DNA from: Saccharicrinis sp963675435
GTDB taxonomy: Bacteria > Bacteroidota > Bacteroidia > Bacteroidales > Marinilabiliaceae
Assembly: GCA_963675435.1 (NCBI GenBank)
Contig: OY776216.1
Coordinates: 3,410,001-3,474,000 of the forward strand
Length of the DNA stretch: 64,000 nt
Reading direction: 5' to 3'
Within the stretch, counting starts at the first letter, position 1; every line of letters begins with the position of its first letter. The position numbers and the translations under genes are program-made. Below, one piece after another: positions 43,862 through 52,921 of this stretch. The notes below the pieces were generated by a model. It saw only the letters and a program-made list of their open reading frames with translations, was not told where the DNA came from and ran no database searches.

Positions 43862-46786
43862 ATGGAAAATTTTATTGTTGTTCTTACAGAAAACAGACAT
43901 TTAGGATTATTAGCAGTACCTTACCTTGTTGAAAACATGGAAGAATCTCCTTCCCTATCCTTGAATGAAAAAGTTGACACATCTAAGCCAGATAATTATG
44001 ATTATTCATTTACAAAAACAGAATTAGAGATTCTTAAAGTGCTAAACAAGCTTAGTGATAAGCACCTTTTCAATATTTATTCAAAAGATAAAACAATAAA
44101 ACTCTTTTATAATAATCTGGATAAAAAAAAGTTAACTGATATAATCAGGCCACATATCGATAAATATATGGCAAAATGTTTTGATTTATTGGCAGGTTCG
44201 CCTGATATTCCAGTTTATTTTAAAGATGCAAAATATAGTAATTTATATAAAACCGATAGAATAAATATATATAAAGAGATTGCTGAGCCAGTATTTTACT
44301 TTAGTCTATCAGATACAGGAATTACCTATAGCCTAAAAATTAAAATTAAAGATGACGATTTAACACTAACCTACAAAAAGCCCTTGGTTATATGTCACGA
44401 ACCATGTACTTTGCTTATTAAAAATATTTTATACCGATTTAAAGACACGGATAGTAAGAAATTTATTCCATTTTTTGAAAAATCTGAAGTTAATATTCAA
44501 AGAAGAAGTGTTCCTACTTATTTGGAAACATTTGTATCTAATGCTATTAAAAATCATCATGTAGTACATCAGGGATTTGATATAATAGAAGACAGAACCA
44601 TGCCAATGGCTATTTTAAGTGTTGAACAAAACATTAGTCAAATACCTGTTCTAGCTTTAAAATTTAAATATGCAAAAAAGGAATATTTAGCCAATAGCTC
44701 CTCTAAAATTGCATTGCAATTAAATGAAGATGAAGGAAAATATACTTTTATAAAATATAAACGTGATATTGATTGGGAAAATAAAATTATTGAATTTATA
44801 GAAATTCATGGCTTAGTAAAAGAGAGTGGTGCAAATTTTATCCCTACAAATCCATACAATAATAATGCTGTTAAACAATTGATTGATTGGATTAACAAAA
44901 ACTATGATGTAATTAACCAAGAAGGTATTATTATAAAACAAGGTAACTTGGAGAATAATTATTTTGTGGGTAATTATTCTTGTGAATTTACGTCAAATAA
45001 AAGTAAAGATTGGTTTGATTTGCAAATGCGCGTGGTTGTTGGCGATTTTGAAATTCCCTTTATAAAGATCAGAAAATATATTATTGCAAGTAGAAATGAA
45101 TATGTTTTACCTAATGGTGAAGTGTTTCTGATACCTGAGGAATGGTTTAGTAACTACTCTGATATTTTAACTTTTGCAGAAGAAAAAGGTGGTAGCATTA
45201 AACTTAATGCTATGTATTATAATCTCTTAAAAAGTGATTCTACTACATACAATCATACTGATTTTGAATCAACTGTTGAAGGAAAAGATAATAATGTTCC
45301 GGAAGGTTTAAAAGCTAGCCTCCGTCCCTATCAGCTTCAAGGATTTAAGTGGATGAATTATCTTCATAATAATAATTTTGGAGGTATTTTAGCCGATGAT
45401 ATGGGATTGGGTAAAACACTACAAACCATCACTTTACTTTTGAAAATATACGAAGAGAGCAAATTAGAAGATTCTGAAATGGAGCAAATTCAGCAATTGA
45501 ATCTTTTTGAAACATCTAATATTGAGGGTTTTAATATTAGCGGGATACCTACTTCATTAATTGTGATGCCTACCTCATTAATTCATAATTGGTTAAACGA
45601 ATTTAAGAAGTTTGCGCCTTCTTTAAAAGTATATATTTATTCGGGCTCTAAAAGATTAAAATCTAAAGAATTAGGTAAAATAATTCGGCATTATCATGTT
45701 GTATTATCCTCTTATGGAGTGGTAAGAAATGATATAGAGTATTTAAAAAACTTTCATTTCCATTACGCCATATTAGATGAAAGTCAATACATTAAAAATC
45801 CAAATTCAAAGATTTATGATGCCATTATGCAATTAAATTGTAACAAAAAAATGGTATTGACAGGAACTCCAATTGAAAATTCTTTATCCGATTTGTGGGC
45901 ACAAATGAATTTTGTTAATGAAGGACTTTTAGGTAATCTGACCTTTTTTAAGCGTCAATACATTGTACCTATTGAAAAGAGCAATAGTGAGGAACACGAA
46001 GATAAATTACAGAAATTAATTGAGCCTTTTGTATTAAGACGAACCAAAGAAAAAGTTGCTAAAGAATTACCTCCTGTGATAGAACAGGTATTGTATTGTG
46101 ATATGACTCCGGAGCAAAAGAAAATTTACGAATCAGAGAAATCCGGAATTAGAAATGAGTTATTAAAAACCTTTGAAATAAAAGGCCTTGAAAAATCTAG
46201 CTTTTTAGCATTGCAAGGCTTAACTCGCTTAAGACAAATAGCAAACCATCCTGTTTTTGTTAAATCTGACTATAAAGGCGATTCTGGCAAATTCAACATG
46301 ATAGTAGACAATCTGGAAAGTATTGTCAATGAAAAACATAAGGTTCTCATATTTTCATCATTTGTAAAAGATTTAGATTTACTGGAAGCGGATTTAAATA
46401 AAAGAAAAATCAATTACAGTAAATTAACAGGAAGTACAACAAACAGACAAGAGGTTGTTAACGCATTTGAAAACAACAAAAATTGCAAAGTGTTTTTAAT
46501 ATCGTTAAAGGCAGGTGGTGTTGGTTTAAACCTTGTTAGTGCGGATTACGTGTTTTTATTAAATCCATGGTGGAATCCAGCTGCAGAATCCCAAGCTATT
46601 AACAGAGCTCATAGAATTGGTCAAACACAAAATGTTTTTGTATATCGTTTTATTTCAACTGAAACCATAGAAGAAAAAATTATGAAATTGCAAGAGCATA
46701 AATCTAAATTGGCAGATACCTTTATAAATTCAAATAATCCATTTAAAAATATGAATGAAACTCAAATAAAGGAACTATTTTCGTAA
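43862..46786 (+). CDS. SNF2-family DEAD-like helicase/ATPase
   Basis: A 974-residue SWI2/SNF2 ATPase. About 480 N-terminal residues are family-specific with no motif I recognise. Then come motif I DDMGLGKTLQ, motif Ia, motif II LDESQYIKN (DESQ where most have DEAH or DEAQ), motif III LTGTPIENSLSDLW, FVLRRTKEKVAKELPP, and in the second RecA domain VLIFSSFVKDLDLLE, LISLKAGGVGLNLVSADYVFLLNPWWNP and motif VI QAINRAHRIGQ. Bacterial relatives remodel protein-nucleic acid complexes (RapA-like) or serve in defence. No methylase, nuclease or other defence partner is near, so a housekeeping role is more likely. ATG at 43862; a TTG codon precedes it. Confidence 0.92.
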   Translation: MENFIVVLTENRHLGLLAVPYLVENMEESPSLSLNEKVDTSKPDNYDYSFTKTELEILKVLNKLSDKHLFNIYSKDKTIKLFYNNLDKKKLTDIIRPHIDKYMAKCFDLLAGSPDIPVYFKDAKYSNLYKTDRINIYKEIAEPVFYFSLSDTGITYSLKIKIKDDDLTLTYKKPLVICHEPCTLLIKNILYRFKDTDSKKFIPFFEKSEVNIQRRSVPTYLETFVSNAIKNHHVVHQGFDIIEDRTMPMAILSVEQNISQIPVLALKFKYAKKEYLANSSSKIALQLNEDEGKYTFIKYKRDIDWENKIIEFIEIHGLVKESGANFIPTNPYNNNAVKQLIDWINKNYDVINQEGIIIKQGNLENNYFVGNYSCEFTSNKSKDWFDLQMRVVVGDFEIPFIKIRKYIIASRNEYVLPNGEVFLIPEEWFSNYSDILTFAEEKGGSIKLNAMYYNLLKSDSTTYNHTDFESTVEGKDNNVPEGLKASLRPYQLQGFKWMNYLHNNNFGGILADDMGLGKTLQTITLLLKIYEESKLEDSEMEQIQQLNLFETSNIEGFNISGIPTSLIVMPTSLIHNWLNEFKKFAPSLKVYIYSGSKRLKSKELGKIIRHYHVVLSSYGVVRNDIEYLKNFHFHYAILDESQYIKNPNSKIYDAIMQLNCNKKMVLTGTPIENSLSDLWAQMNFVNEGLLGNLTFFKRQYIVPIEKSNSEEHEDKLQKLIEPFVLRRTKEKVAKELPPVIEQVLYCDMTPEQKKIYESEKSGIRNELLKTFEIKGLEKSSFLALQGLTRLRQIANHPVFVKSDYKGDSGKFNMIVDNLESIVNEKHKVLIFSSFVKDLDLLEADLNKRKINYSKLTGSTTNRQEVVNAFENNKNCKVFLISLKAGGVGLNLVSADYVFLLNPWWNPAAESQAINRAHRIGQTQNVFVYRFISTETIEEKIMKLQEHKSKLADTFINSNNPFKNMNETQIKELFS

Positions 46787-46952
46787 TGGTATGAAAATTG
46801 TGAAAACAGATTTGGTTTACTTAGAAATTTAAATCATACTTGAGTTAGTAACTAATAATAAATATTGTAAATAGCCATGATGAAATACTTCATATATAAA
46901 AGGAAGTATTTATATATGAATATAAATGGCATTTCGATAAAAAATAAACTTT

Positions 46953-47624
46953 ATGAAAAAGATAGCATTGTTATGTATAGCATTTATATTAGTAATTAAT
47001 GTAATAGCGCAAGAGCGAAAATCACAAAGTAGAAATGTAGGATCATTCAATGAAATTAATGCAGGTAAAGGCGTAAATGTAACTTTAATTGAAGGTGATA
47101 AAGAAAAAGTAAGAGTTGAGATTGAAAATGGAGATGTTACTGATGTTATAACAGATATTAAGGGACGAAAACTGGATATCAAGTTAAAGACTAAAATTTA
47201 TAAAGATATGTCGGTAATGGTTTACGTAACTTATAAATCATTAAAAGCAATTAGTGCTGGAACAGGAGCATTTATTACTTCTGACAATATTTTGTATGCA
47301 GAAAACCTTGAATTAAAAGCTGGTACAGGTTCATCTATAATTTTAGATTTGGATGTTAAAAACCTTACAGCCTCATTATCTTCATCTAAAATAGAAGTAG
47401 TAGGAAAAGTTGATTTTCAAGAAGTTTCAAGTAATACAGGAGGACGATATATTGCCAATAAGTTAAATAGCAGAGAAGCTATAATTAGAGCCTATACAGG
47501 AGGTGTTGCTTGGATTAATGCCATCGAAAAATTAGATGCAAAAACAAATACAGGTGGAAAAATTACTTATACTGGAAACCCCAAAGAATTAATTTCGAAA
47601 GGAAATATTGAACGAGACGAATAG
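46953..47624 (+). CDS. Exported head-GIN (DUF2807) domain protein
   Basis: A 223-residue secreted protein: signal peptide (MKKIALLCIAFILVINVIAQ) and a single right-handed beta-helix-like GIN domain (RNVGSFNEINAGKGVNVTLIEGDKEKVRVE to NTGGKITYTGNPK), with regular short strands rich in Gly, Ser and Thr. The domain is frequent in Bacteroidota and is thought to take part in adhesion or surface polysaccharide contact; the role here is unknown. Followed by a good terminator. Confidence 0.85.
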   Translation: MKKIALLCIAFILVINVIAQERKSQSRNVGSFNEINAGKGVNVTLIEGDKEKVRVEIENGDVTDVITDIKGRKLDIKLKTKIYKDMSVMVYVTYKSLKAISAGTGAFITSDNILYAENLELKAGTGSSIILDLDVKNLTASLSSSKIEVVGKVDFQEVSSNTGGRYIANKLNSREAIIRAYTGGVAWINAIEKLDAKTNTGGKITYTGNPKELISKGNIERDE

Positions 47625-47646
47625 GATATATTAATATTAGTAGAGC

Positions 47647-47687
47647 ACAGAGGCTATTCAAAATAATTGAATGGCCTCTGTCTTTTT
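47647..47687 (+). terminator. Terminator of the head-GIN gene
   Basis: A 15-bp stem (47647-47661 with 47667-47681, one G-T wobble), loop AATAA, then CTTTTTC. Confidence 0.85.
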
Positions 47688-47814
47688 CACCTGATTATTT
47701 AGTGAAATAAATCATCTTTTAATTCTTTTTTGTTTGATAAATATCACCTATTGATCCTGATCCTATTCATATATTGCATATCTTAAAAGTAAAATCAAAT
47801 TTAAAACTTAAGAT

Positions 47815-49065
47815 ATGGCAATAGTAAAACCATTTAAAGGACTTCGCCCTCCTGCAGAAATCGTTAAAGACTTAAGCTGCCTTCCATACGATGTAATGAG
47901 TAGAGAAGAAGCTGCACAAATGGCAGATGGAAAAGACGTTTCATTGCTTCATGTGACAAGAAGCGAAATTGATTGTTCTGATTCAACTGATGTACATTCT
48001 AAAGCTGTGTATGACACCTCCGTAAAAAACTTTAAAAAATTTCTGGAAAAAGGATGGCTTTTGCAAGATTCAGTTGCCAAATATTACATTTATGCTCAAA
48101 CAATGAATGGTAAAACCCAGTATGGAATTGTTGGAGCTGCTTCTGTGGATGATTATTTAAATGGAATTATAAAAAAACATGAACTAACCCGCAAGGAGAA
48201 AGAAGAAGATAGAATGATTCATGTCAGGATAAATAACGCCAATATAGAACCTGTATTCTTTGCATATCCTGCTGTTCCTGAGATTGATAAAATTGTGGCA
48301 GAAATTGTAGAGCATGAAAAACCAGTTTATGACTTTGTTGCTGAAGATGGATTTGGGCATCATTTCTGGGTGATAAACGATCAGGAAACAAATGCTCAAA
48401 TTGAAGATTTATTTGCAAATAAAGTACCTTACACTTATGTTGCCGATGGTCATCATAGAACTGCTGCAGCTGCTTTAGTTGGGAAAGAAAAAAGAGATCA
48501 GAATTCGAGTCACAAAGGCGATGAAGAATACAATTTTTTCTTAGCAGTACATTTTCCTGAAGATCAACTACAAATAATTGATTACAATCGAGTAGTTAAA
48601 GATTTAAATGGCTTAACAGAACAAGAATTTTTAGATAAAATAACCCATAAATTTTATATTGAGTCGTCGTCCGATTCAACAATTAAACCAAGTTGCCTTC
48701 ATGAGTTTTCTATGTATCTTGGGGGAAGGTGGTATAAACTTATCGCTAAAGAGGGCACTTATGATGATAATGATCCAATTGGCATTTTAGATGTAACTAT
48801 CTTATCTAACTATATTTTAGATGACATTTTAGGCATCAAGGATTTAAGAACTGATAAAAGGATTGATTTTGTTGGAGGAATCAGAGGATTAGTAGCTTTA
48901 TCGAAGCGCGTTGATAGTGGTGAAATGAAAGTGGCTTTTGCCTTGCATCCGGTTACAATGAAACAAATCATTGATATTGCAGATTCAGGAAATATTATGC
49001 CTCCTAAAACCACCTGGTTTGAACCTAAATTGAGATCAGGTATGGTGATTCATAAATTGGACTAA
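47815..49065 (+). CDS. DUF1015-family protein
   Basis: A 416-residue cytoplasmic protein of a widespread but uncharacterised family. Seen: the N-terminal PFKGLRPPAEIVKDLSCLPYDVMSREEA, DPIGILDVTILSNYILDDILGI and the central TYVADGHHRTAAAALVG near residue 215, the family's most conserved block. In many Bacteroidota DUF1015 follows serC-serA; here it stands alone, so that link is not supported. The start at 47815 (MAIVKPF) is the family's. A strong terminator follows. Confidence 0.9.
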   Translation: MAIVKPFKGLRPPAEIVKDLSCLPYDVMSREEAAQMADGKDVSLLHVTRSEIDCSDSTDVHSKAVYDTSVKNFKKFLEKGWLLQDSVAKYYIYAQTMNGKTQYGIVGAASVDDYLNGIIKKHELTRKEKEEDRMIHVRINNANIEPVFFAYPAVPEIDKIVAEIVEHEKPVYDFVAEDGFGHHFWVINDQETNAQIEDLFANKVPYTYVADGHHRTAAAALVGKEKRDQNSSHKGDEEYNFFLAVHFPEDQLQIIDYNRVVKDLNGLTEQEFLDKITHKFYIESSSDSTIKPSCLHEFSMYLGGRWYKLIAKEGTYDDNDPIGILDVTILSNYILDDILGIKDLRTDKRIDFVGGIRGLVALSKRVDSGEMKVAFALHPVTMKQIIDIADSGNIMPPKTTWFEPKLRSGMVIHKLD

Positions 49066-49096
49066 TACATATAGCTCAAAACCAACTAAAATCAAG

Positions 49097-49137
49097 CGGC
49101 TCGCATTTTTAATTTAAAATAATGCGAGCCGTTTTTT
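49097..49137 (+). terminator. Terminator of the DUF1015 gene
   Basis: CGGCTCGCATT (49097-49107) pairs with AATGCGAGCCG (49121-49131), then six T. Confidence 0.93.
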
Positions 49138-49147
49138 GTTAAAATCG

Positions 49148-49155
49148 TAATTTTG
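49148..49155 (+). promoter_or_regulatory. -7 promoter element TAATTTTG for the YggS-family gene
   Basis: TAATTTTG fits TAnnTTTG, 22 bases before the ATG. Confidence 0.4.
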
Positions 49156-49177
49156 TAAATAAACGCAAAATAATATT

Positions 49178-49855
49178 ATGACTATTGCCAAAAACATAAA
49201 AGATATTACAACACAATTACCAGATCATGTAAAATTAGTAGCTGTATCAAAAACAAAACCTAATAGCGATATCTTAGAAGCTTATGAAGTAGGACAAAGG
49301 ATATTTGGAGAAAACAAGGTGCAGGACTTAAGTCGAAAATACGAAGAACTACCCAAAGATATAGAATGGCATTTTATTGGTCATTTACAAACCAACAAAA
49401 TTAAATACATTGCTCCATTTGTTTCGTTATTACATGGTGTAGACTCTTTAAAATTACTTAAAGCAGTTAACAAAGAAGCTAAAAAGAACAACAGAAAAAT
49501 TAATTGCTTACTTCAGTTTCATATAGCTGAAGAAAGTAGCAAATTTGGTTTTAACTATGAAGAGGTAATAGAAGCCTTAGATTCTGATGAATTTAAAGAA
49601 TTGGAAAATATTGAAATTTGTGGAGTAATGGGAATGGCTACTTTCACTGACGATTCAGAGCAGACTGCTAATGAATTTAAGAACCTTAAAAACATATTTT
49701 TAAGGTTAAAGGATGAGTATTTTTCAAGTAATTCTATGTTTAAAGAAATTTCAATGGGAATGAGTGGCGATTATAAAATTGCCATTGAGCAAGGTAGCAC
49801 AATGGTTAGGGTTGGAAGCTCAATTTTTGGCGCTCGCAATTACACCCAAAAGTAA
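49178..49855 (+). CDS. YggS-family pyridoxal phosphate homeostasis protein
   Basis: A 225-residue PLP-binding protein (PLPBP/YggS). Seen: VKLVAVSKTKPNSDI with the PLP Lys25, FGENKVQDL, WHFIGHLQTNKIKYI, GVMGMATFTDD and the C-terminal EISMGMSGDYKIAIEQGSTMVRVGSSIFGAR, the phosphate-binding end of the barrel. The family buffers free PLP and affects amino-acid pools. It has no enzymatic partner here. Confidence 0.95.
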   Translation: MTIAKNIKDITTQLPDHVKLVAVSKTKPNSDILEAYEVGQRIFGENKVQDLSRKYEELPKDIEWHFIGHLQTNKIKYIAPFVSLLHGVDSLKLLKAVNKEAKKNNRKINCLLQFHIAEESSKFGFNYEEVIEALDSDEFKELENIEICGVMGMATFTDDSEQTANEFKNLKNIFLRLKDEYFSSNSMFKEISMGMSGDYKIAIEQGSTMVRVGSSIFGARNYTQK

Positions 49856-49893
49856 AATATATTGTTTTCCGAACAATAGTGTTTAAAAAAAAT

Positions 49894-49901
49894 TATATTT
49901 G
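49894..49901 (+). promoter_or_regulatory. -7 promoter element TATATTTG for the DHOD-like gene
   Basis: TATATTTG fits TAnnTTTG, 24 bases before the ATG at 49926. Confidence 0.45.
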
Positions 49902-49925
49902 TTCATTGTAAAATACAATAATAAT

Positions 49926-50912
49926 ATGGCAAATTTAAATACTTCATACATGGGATTAAATTTAAAAAATCCCATAATTGTTAGTAGTTCTGGATTAACC
50001 AGTAGCATTGATAAAATTTCTAAACTTGTAGAAGCTGGAACTGGAGCTGTTGTACTAAAATCATTATTTGAGGAACAAATTAATTACGAAATTAATAATC
50101 AAATAAAAAATGGCGAAGGTTATGATTATCCTGAAGCTATGGATTATATCGCAGGTTATACAAAGGATAATTCAGTTGGAGAGTATATCAAATTAATCAA
50201 AGATGCTAAAGCAAAATTTGATATTCCTGTAATAGCCAGTATCAACTGCTTTTCAGCTAATGAGTGGATTGATTTTGCAAAAAAAATTGAAGATGCAGGT
50301 GCAGATGCTATTGAATTAAATGTTCATATAGTAAATACAGACAAAAATGTTGAAGCTTCTGTTATTGAAGATTTATATTATACAATCGCAGAAAATATTT
50401 CTAAAGCCATTAAAATCCCTTTCTCTATTAAACTTGGTGATAACTTTGCCAATTTAGTAGCAGTTGTAAATAAGTTATATGCTTTAGGAGCAAAAGGTGT
50501 TGTGTTATTTAATCGTTTCTACCAACCAGATATCGATATTCATAAGTTATCACTAACATCTGCTTCTGTATTTAGTACTCCTTATGATATTAGAAGATCA
50601 TTAAGATGGGTTGCTATAGTTTCTGATAAAGTGGATCAGATTGATGTATCTGCATCTACAGGTAATCATGATGGAGAAGCTGTTATAAAGCAATTATTGG
50701 CAGGTGCTTCTACAGTACAATTATGTTCAACAATCTATAAAAATGGTGCAAATACTATTTCTTCTATTATTAATGAGTTGTCTTATTGGATGGAAGAAAA
50801 AGGATTTAAATCCATTGAAGATTTTAAAGGCTCAATGAGTTATAGAAAAATCCCAGATCCAGCACAATATGAAAGAGCTCAATTTATGAAGTACTTTTCT
50901 TCATTAGATTAA
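49926..50912 (+). CDS. Dihydroorotate dehydrogenase-like protein
   Basis: A 328-residue FMN-barrel protein related to class 1 DHOD but of a separate branch found with anaerobes and Bacteroidota. Seen: YMGLNLKNPIIVSSSGLTSS, GTGAVVLKSLFEEQI, the ELNVHI strand where true PyrD has ELNISCPN, and the phosphate-binding GEAVIKQLLAGASTVQLCSTIY. The NxSCPN block is replaced, so orotate synthesis is unlikely, and a real pyrKD pair exists at 33603-35284. The reaction is unknown. The ATG at 49926 follows a TATATTTG promoter element; an upstream in-frame start overlaps that element. Confidence 0.85.
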   Translation: MANLNTSYMGLNLKNPIIVSSSGLTSSIDKISKLVEAGTGAVVLKSLFEEQINYEINNQIKNGEGYDYPEAMDYIAGYTKDNSVGEYIKLIKDAKAKFDIPVIASINCFSANEWIDFAKKIEDAGADAIELNVHIVNTDKNVEASVIEDLYYTIAENISKAIKIPFSIKLGDNFANLVAVVNKLYALGAKGVVLFNRFYQPDIDIHKLSLTSASVFSTPYDIRRSLRWVAIVSDKVDQIDVSASTGNHDGEAVIKQLLAGASTVQLCSTIYKNGANTISSIINELSYWMEEKGFKSIEDFKGSMSYRKIPDPAQYERAQFMKYFSSLD

Positions 50913-50930
50913 TAATAAAAAACTAAACAT

Positions 50931-50968
50931 AAAAGCTTCTGAATATTTATAATTCAGAAGCTTTTTTT
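50931..50968 (+). terminator. Terminator of the DHOD-like gene
   Basis: AAAAGCTTCTGAAT (50931-50944) pairs with ATTCAGAAGCTTTT (50952-50965), followed by T residues. Confidence 0.9.
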
Positions 50969-50990
50969 GTACATTTTACAACAAAACCTT

Positions 50991-51021
50991 TTGAAAACCC
51001 ATTGTTTGTGAATTATATTTG
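50991..51021 (+). promoter_or_regulatory. Promoter of the exported-protein pair, with long 5' leader
   Basis: TTG at 50991-50993 (part of TTTTG), 20 bases, then TATATTTG at 51014-51021. The transcript would start near 51028, leaving about 140 untranslated bases before the lipoprotein ATG. The leader can pair TAATTATG with CATAATTA and ATTACA with TGTAAT. Confidence 0.55.
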
Positions 51022-51168
51022 ATATTTTTATATTTCAGAATAATTAATTATGTAAAAATATATTATGCATAATTATTACTATAGCTTTAAAAAATATAAA
51101 TCCTAGCAATTACATCTGGCTGTAATATTTATAACTTAAAAATACCGTCAGAATAAAACTTTATCAAA

Positions 51169-52101
51169 ATGAGAAAAACTTTTAATCAGGTTTCTAAATT
51201 ATTTTTTGTTTTTACTCTAATTTCTTTGTTAGCTGCATCATGTGCATCAGATGGCAAAAAGTCAGCTAAAAGTGAAGAGGAAAAAATTATTGAATCAGCA
51301 CAAGATGTTGATTCAAAAATGGTTGAAGATTTTAATAAGTCTAAACTGATTTTTTATTCTTTGCCTTCACCTCTTGAAACAGCCATGCTAATTAAACGAT
51401 CAGGAGCCAGATACGACGAGCAAATTTTAAATCCTGTAGAAAATGTAACCAACTATAATACAAACCTTAAAATGGCCTTAAATCTTGGTATCTATAGTGC
51501 CGATTTAAGTTATACCAGTCTTTTTGATCAAACGCAATCTGCCATTAAATATATGGCTTGTGCAAAAAAAATGGCCGAAGGATTAAGCATATTGGACGCT
51601 ATTGATGAAACTACTATAAAAAAATTAGAAGATAACATGAATAACAGAGATGCAATTATAGAAATTATCTCTGAAACTTTTATGAACTCTAATGCCTATT
51701 TAAAAGAAAATGACAGACCTGCAATTTCTGTAATGGTATTAGTAGGAGGTTGGGTTGAAGGTCTTTATTTAGCTACGACCCTTACAAATGGTTCTATGGA
51801 TAATAACCAGCGTTTGGTAGATAGAATTATTTACCAAAAATTATCACTAATTACAGTATTAAATTTATTAGAATCATATAGCAACAATGAAGATATTATT
51901 TATCTGCAACAGAAAATTGGAGAATTAAAATCGATTTTTGAAGAAATTAAAATTGTAAATACATCTAAAGTTGAAGCTGAAACAGATTCAGAAAATAAAA
52001 TAACTACCATTAAGGCTGATTCTGAAACCCACATGTCAAAAGAAGTATTTGATAAGTTATTAAAAAAAGTAGCTGAAATAAGAGCTGAGTTTATTTCTTA
52101 A
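51169..52101 (+). CDS. Lipoprotein of unknown function
   Basis: A 310-residue lipoprotein: leader FFVFTLISLLAASC with Cys25, an acidic spacer, then a wholly helical body (PSPLETAMLIKRSGARYDE, MALNLGIYSADLSYTSLFDQ, IIYQKLSLITVLNLLESYSNNEDI). I recognise it only as a conserved Bacteroidota hypothetical type; no catalytic motif is seen. A smaller exported protein is encoded 17 bases downstream, so they form an operon behind a good promoter. Confidence 0.8.
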   Translation: MRKTFNQVSKLFFVFTLISLLAASCASDGKKSAKSEEEKIIESAQDVDSKMVEDFNKSKLIFYSLPSPLETAMLIKRSGARYDEQILNPVENVTNYNTNLKMALNLGIYSADLSYTSLFDQTQSAIKYMACAKKMAEGLSILDAIDETTIKKLEDNMNNRDAIIEIISETFMNSNAYLKENDRPAISVMVLVGGWVEGLYLATTLTNGSMDNNQRLVDRIIYQKLSLITVLNLLESYSNNEDIIYLQQKIGELKSIFEEIKIVNTSKVEAETDSENKITTIKADSETHMSKEVFDKLLKKVAEIRAEFIS

Positions 52102-52118
52102 TATTCTTTAAAAATTCA

Positions 52119-52580
52119 ATGATAAAAAAACAGTTTATAGCAAGCTTAGCTGGATTCATTATTCTATGTTTTTTCTTTGTAGGAAATCATGTTAATGCAC
52201 AATGTTTAAGCTTTGCAAAAAAAGTGGGAAAACCAAAGTTAGAAAGCTTCGTTCACGATGGAAATTATAATGCTACTACTTTGGGGGCTGGAGAAACTGC
52301 CGAATTGTATAAAACTTTTTTTAAAGGACAAAAATATAGAATAGCAGTTAGTAAAATTGATAACTTACCCGAAATACATTTTCGAGTAGTTAATGAGGAT
52401 AATAAAATATTATTTGATAACGAAGATCATGATTATACAGATGTCTGGGATTTTTCAGTTGAAACTACTCAAACTCTTGTTGTAAAGTTAAAAGTTTTAG
52501 ATGATTACAGTACGAATGAGTTGAATTCAACCAAAGGATGTGTATCTGTTTTATTTGGTATCGAGAAAAATAAAAAATAA
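52119..52580 (+). CDS. Exported protein of unknown function
   Basis: A 153-residue protein with a signal peptide (FIASLAGFIILCFFFVGNHVNAQ) and a beta-rich body (GNYNATTLGAGETAELYKTFFKGQKYRIAVS, IHFRVVNEDNKILFDN, WDFSVETTQTLVVKLKVLD) reminiscent of periplasmic beta-sandwich domains. Two Cys (CLSFAK and KGCVSV) could form a disulfide. It is second gene in the pair with the lipoprotein at 51169 and is followed by a terminator. Function unknown. Confidence 0.75.
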   Translation: MIKKQFIASLAGFIILCFFFVGNHVNAQCLSFAKKVGKPKLESFVHDGNYNATTLGAGETAELYKTFFKGQKYRIAVSKIDNLPEIHFRVVNEDNKILFDNEDHDYTDVWDFSVETTQTLVVKLKVLDDYSTNELNSTKGCVSVLFGIEKNKK

Positions 52581-52604
52581 TAAATAACTTTGCAGGATAA
52601 AATA

Positions 52605-52633
52605 AAAGGCTCCATACAATTGGAGCCTTTGTT
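52605..52633 (+). terminator. Terminator of the exported-protein pair
   Basis: AAAGGCTCCA (52605-52614) pairs with TGGAGCCTTT (52621-52630), loop of 6, T-rich end. Confidence 0.85.
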
Positions 52634-52665
52634 ATTTACAAACATATATTCTATGTATATTGTTA

Positions 52666-52845
52666 TTAATCCTTTACTTTATCAAACGATCTGTTTAACC
52701 ATTGTCCACGGTATAGTCTTATCAGAAAAATAATACCCCTGAAACATAATTCTACACACATTGCAGTCCATACACCTTTTAAATCCATTATTGGAGCAAG
52801 TATAGCAGCAAATGACAAGCGTACAAGCCATATACTTCCATGATT
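52666..52845 (-). pseudogene. MATE efflux protein pseudogene, C-terminal piece
   Basis: The last 60 codons of a MATE-family multidrug/Na+ antiporter: NHGSIWLVRLSFAAILAPIMDLKGVWTAMCVE to NRSFDKVKD and stop. The rest of the gene lies at 54893-55690, across the IS66 element. Across the join the reading continues from VPSIMNYG to NHGSIWLVR, the duplicated Asn-x-Gly being the translated 8-bp target duplication. MATE proteins export drugs and cations; this one cannot be made. Confidence 0.85.
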
Positions 52846-52873
52846 GTAACCGTCTCCGCATACCCCCCCTTCA

Positions 52874-52917
52874 AAAAAATGCCCCATCAGATTTATTAAT
52901 TTGATGGGGCGTTTTTT
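52874..52917 (-). terminator. Terminator hairpin inside the IS66 end
   Basis: GCCCCATCA (52881-52889) pairs with TGATGGGGC (52902-52910), flanked by an A run and a T run, directly after the tnpC stop. It may also block outside transcription from entering the element. Confidence 0.8.
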
Positions 52918-52921
52918 ATTT

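Noticed and set aside
43862..46786. SNF2 helicase as part of a DISARM-like or other defence island
   Set aside because: Neighbours are ffh, folD, a head-GIN protein and DUF1015; no methylase, nuclease or phospholipase partner is present.
47815..49065. Serine-biosynthesis operon around the DUF1015 gene
   Set aside because: The usual serC and serA neighbours are absent on both sides.
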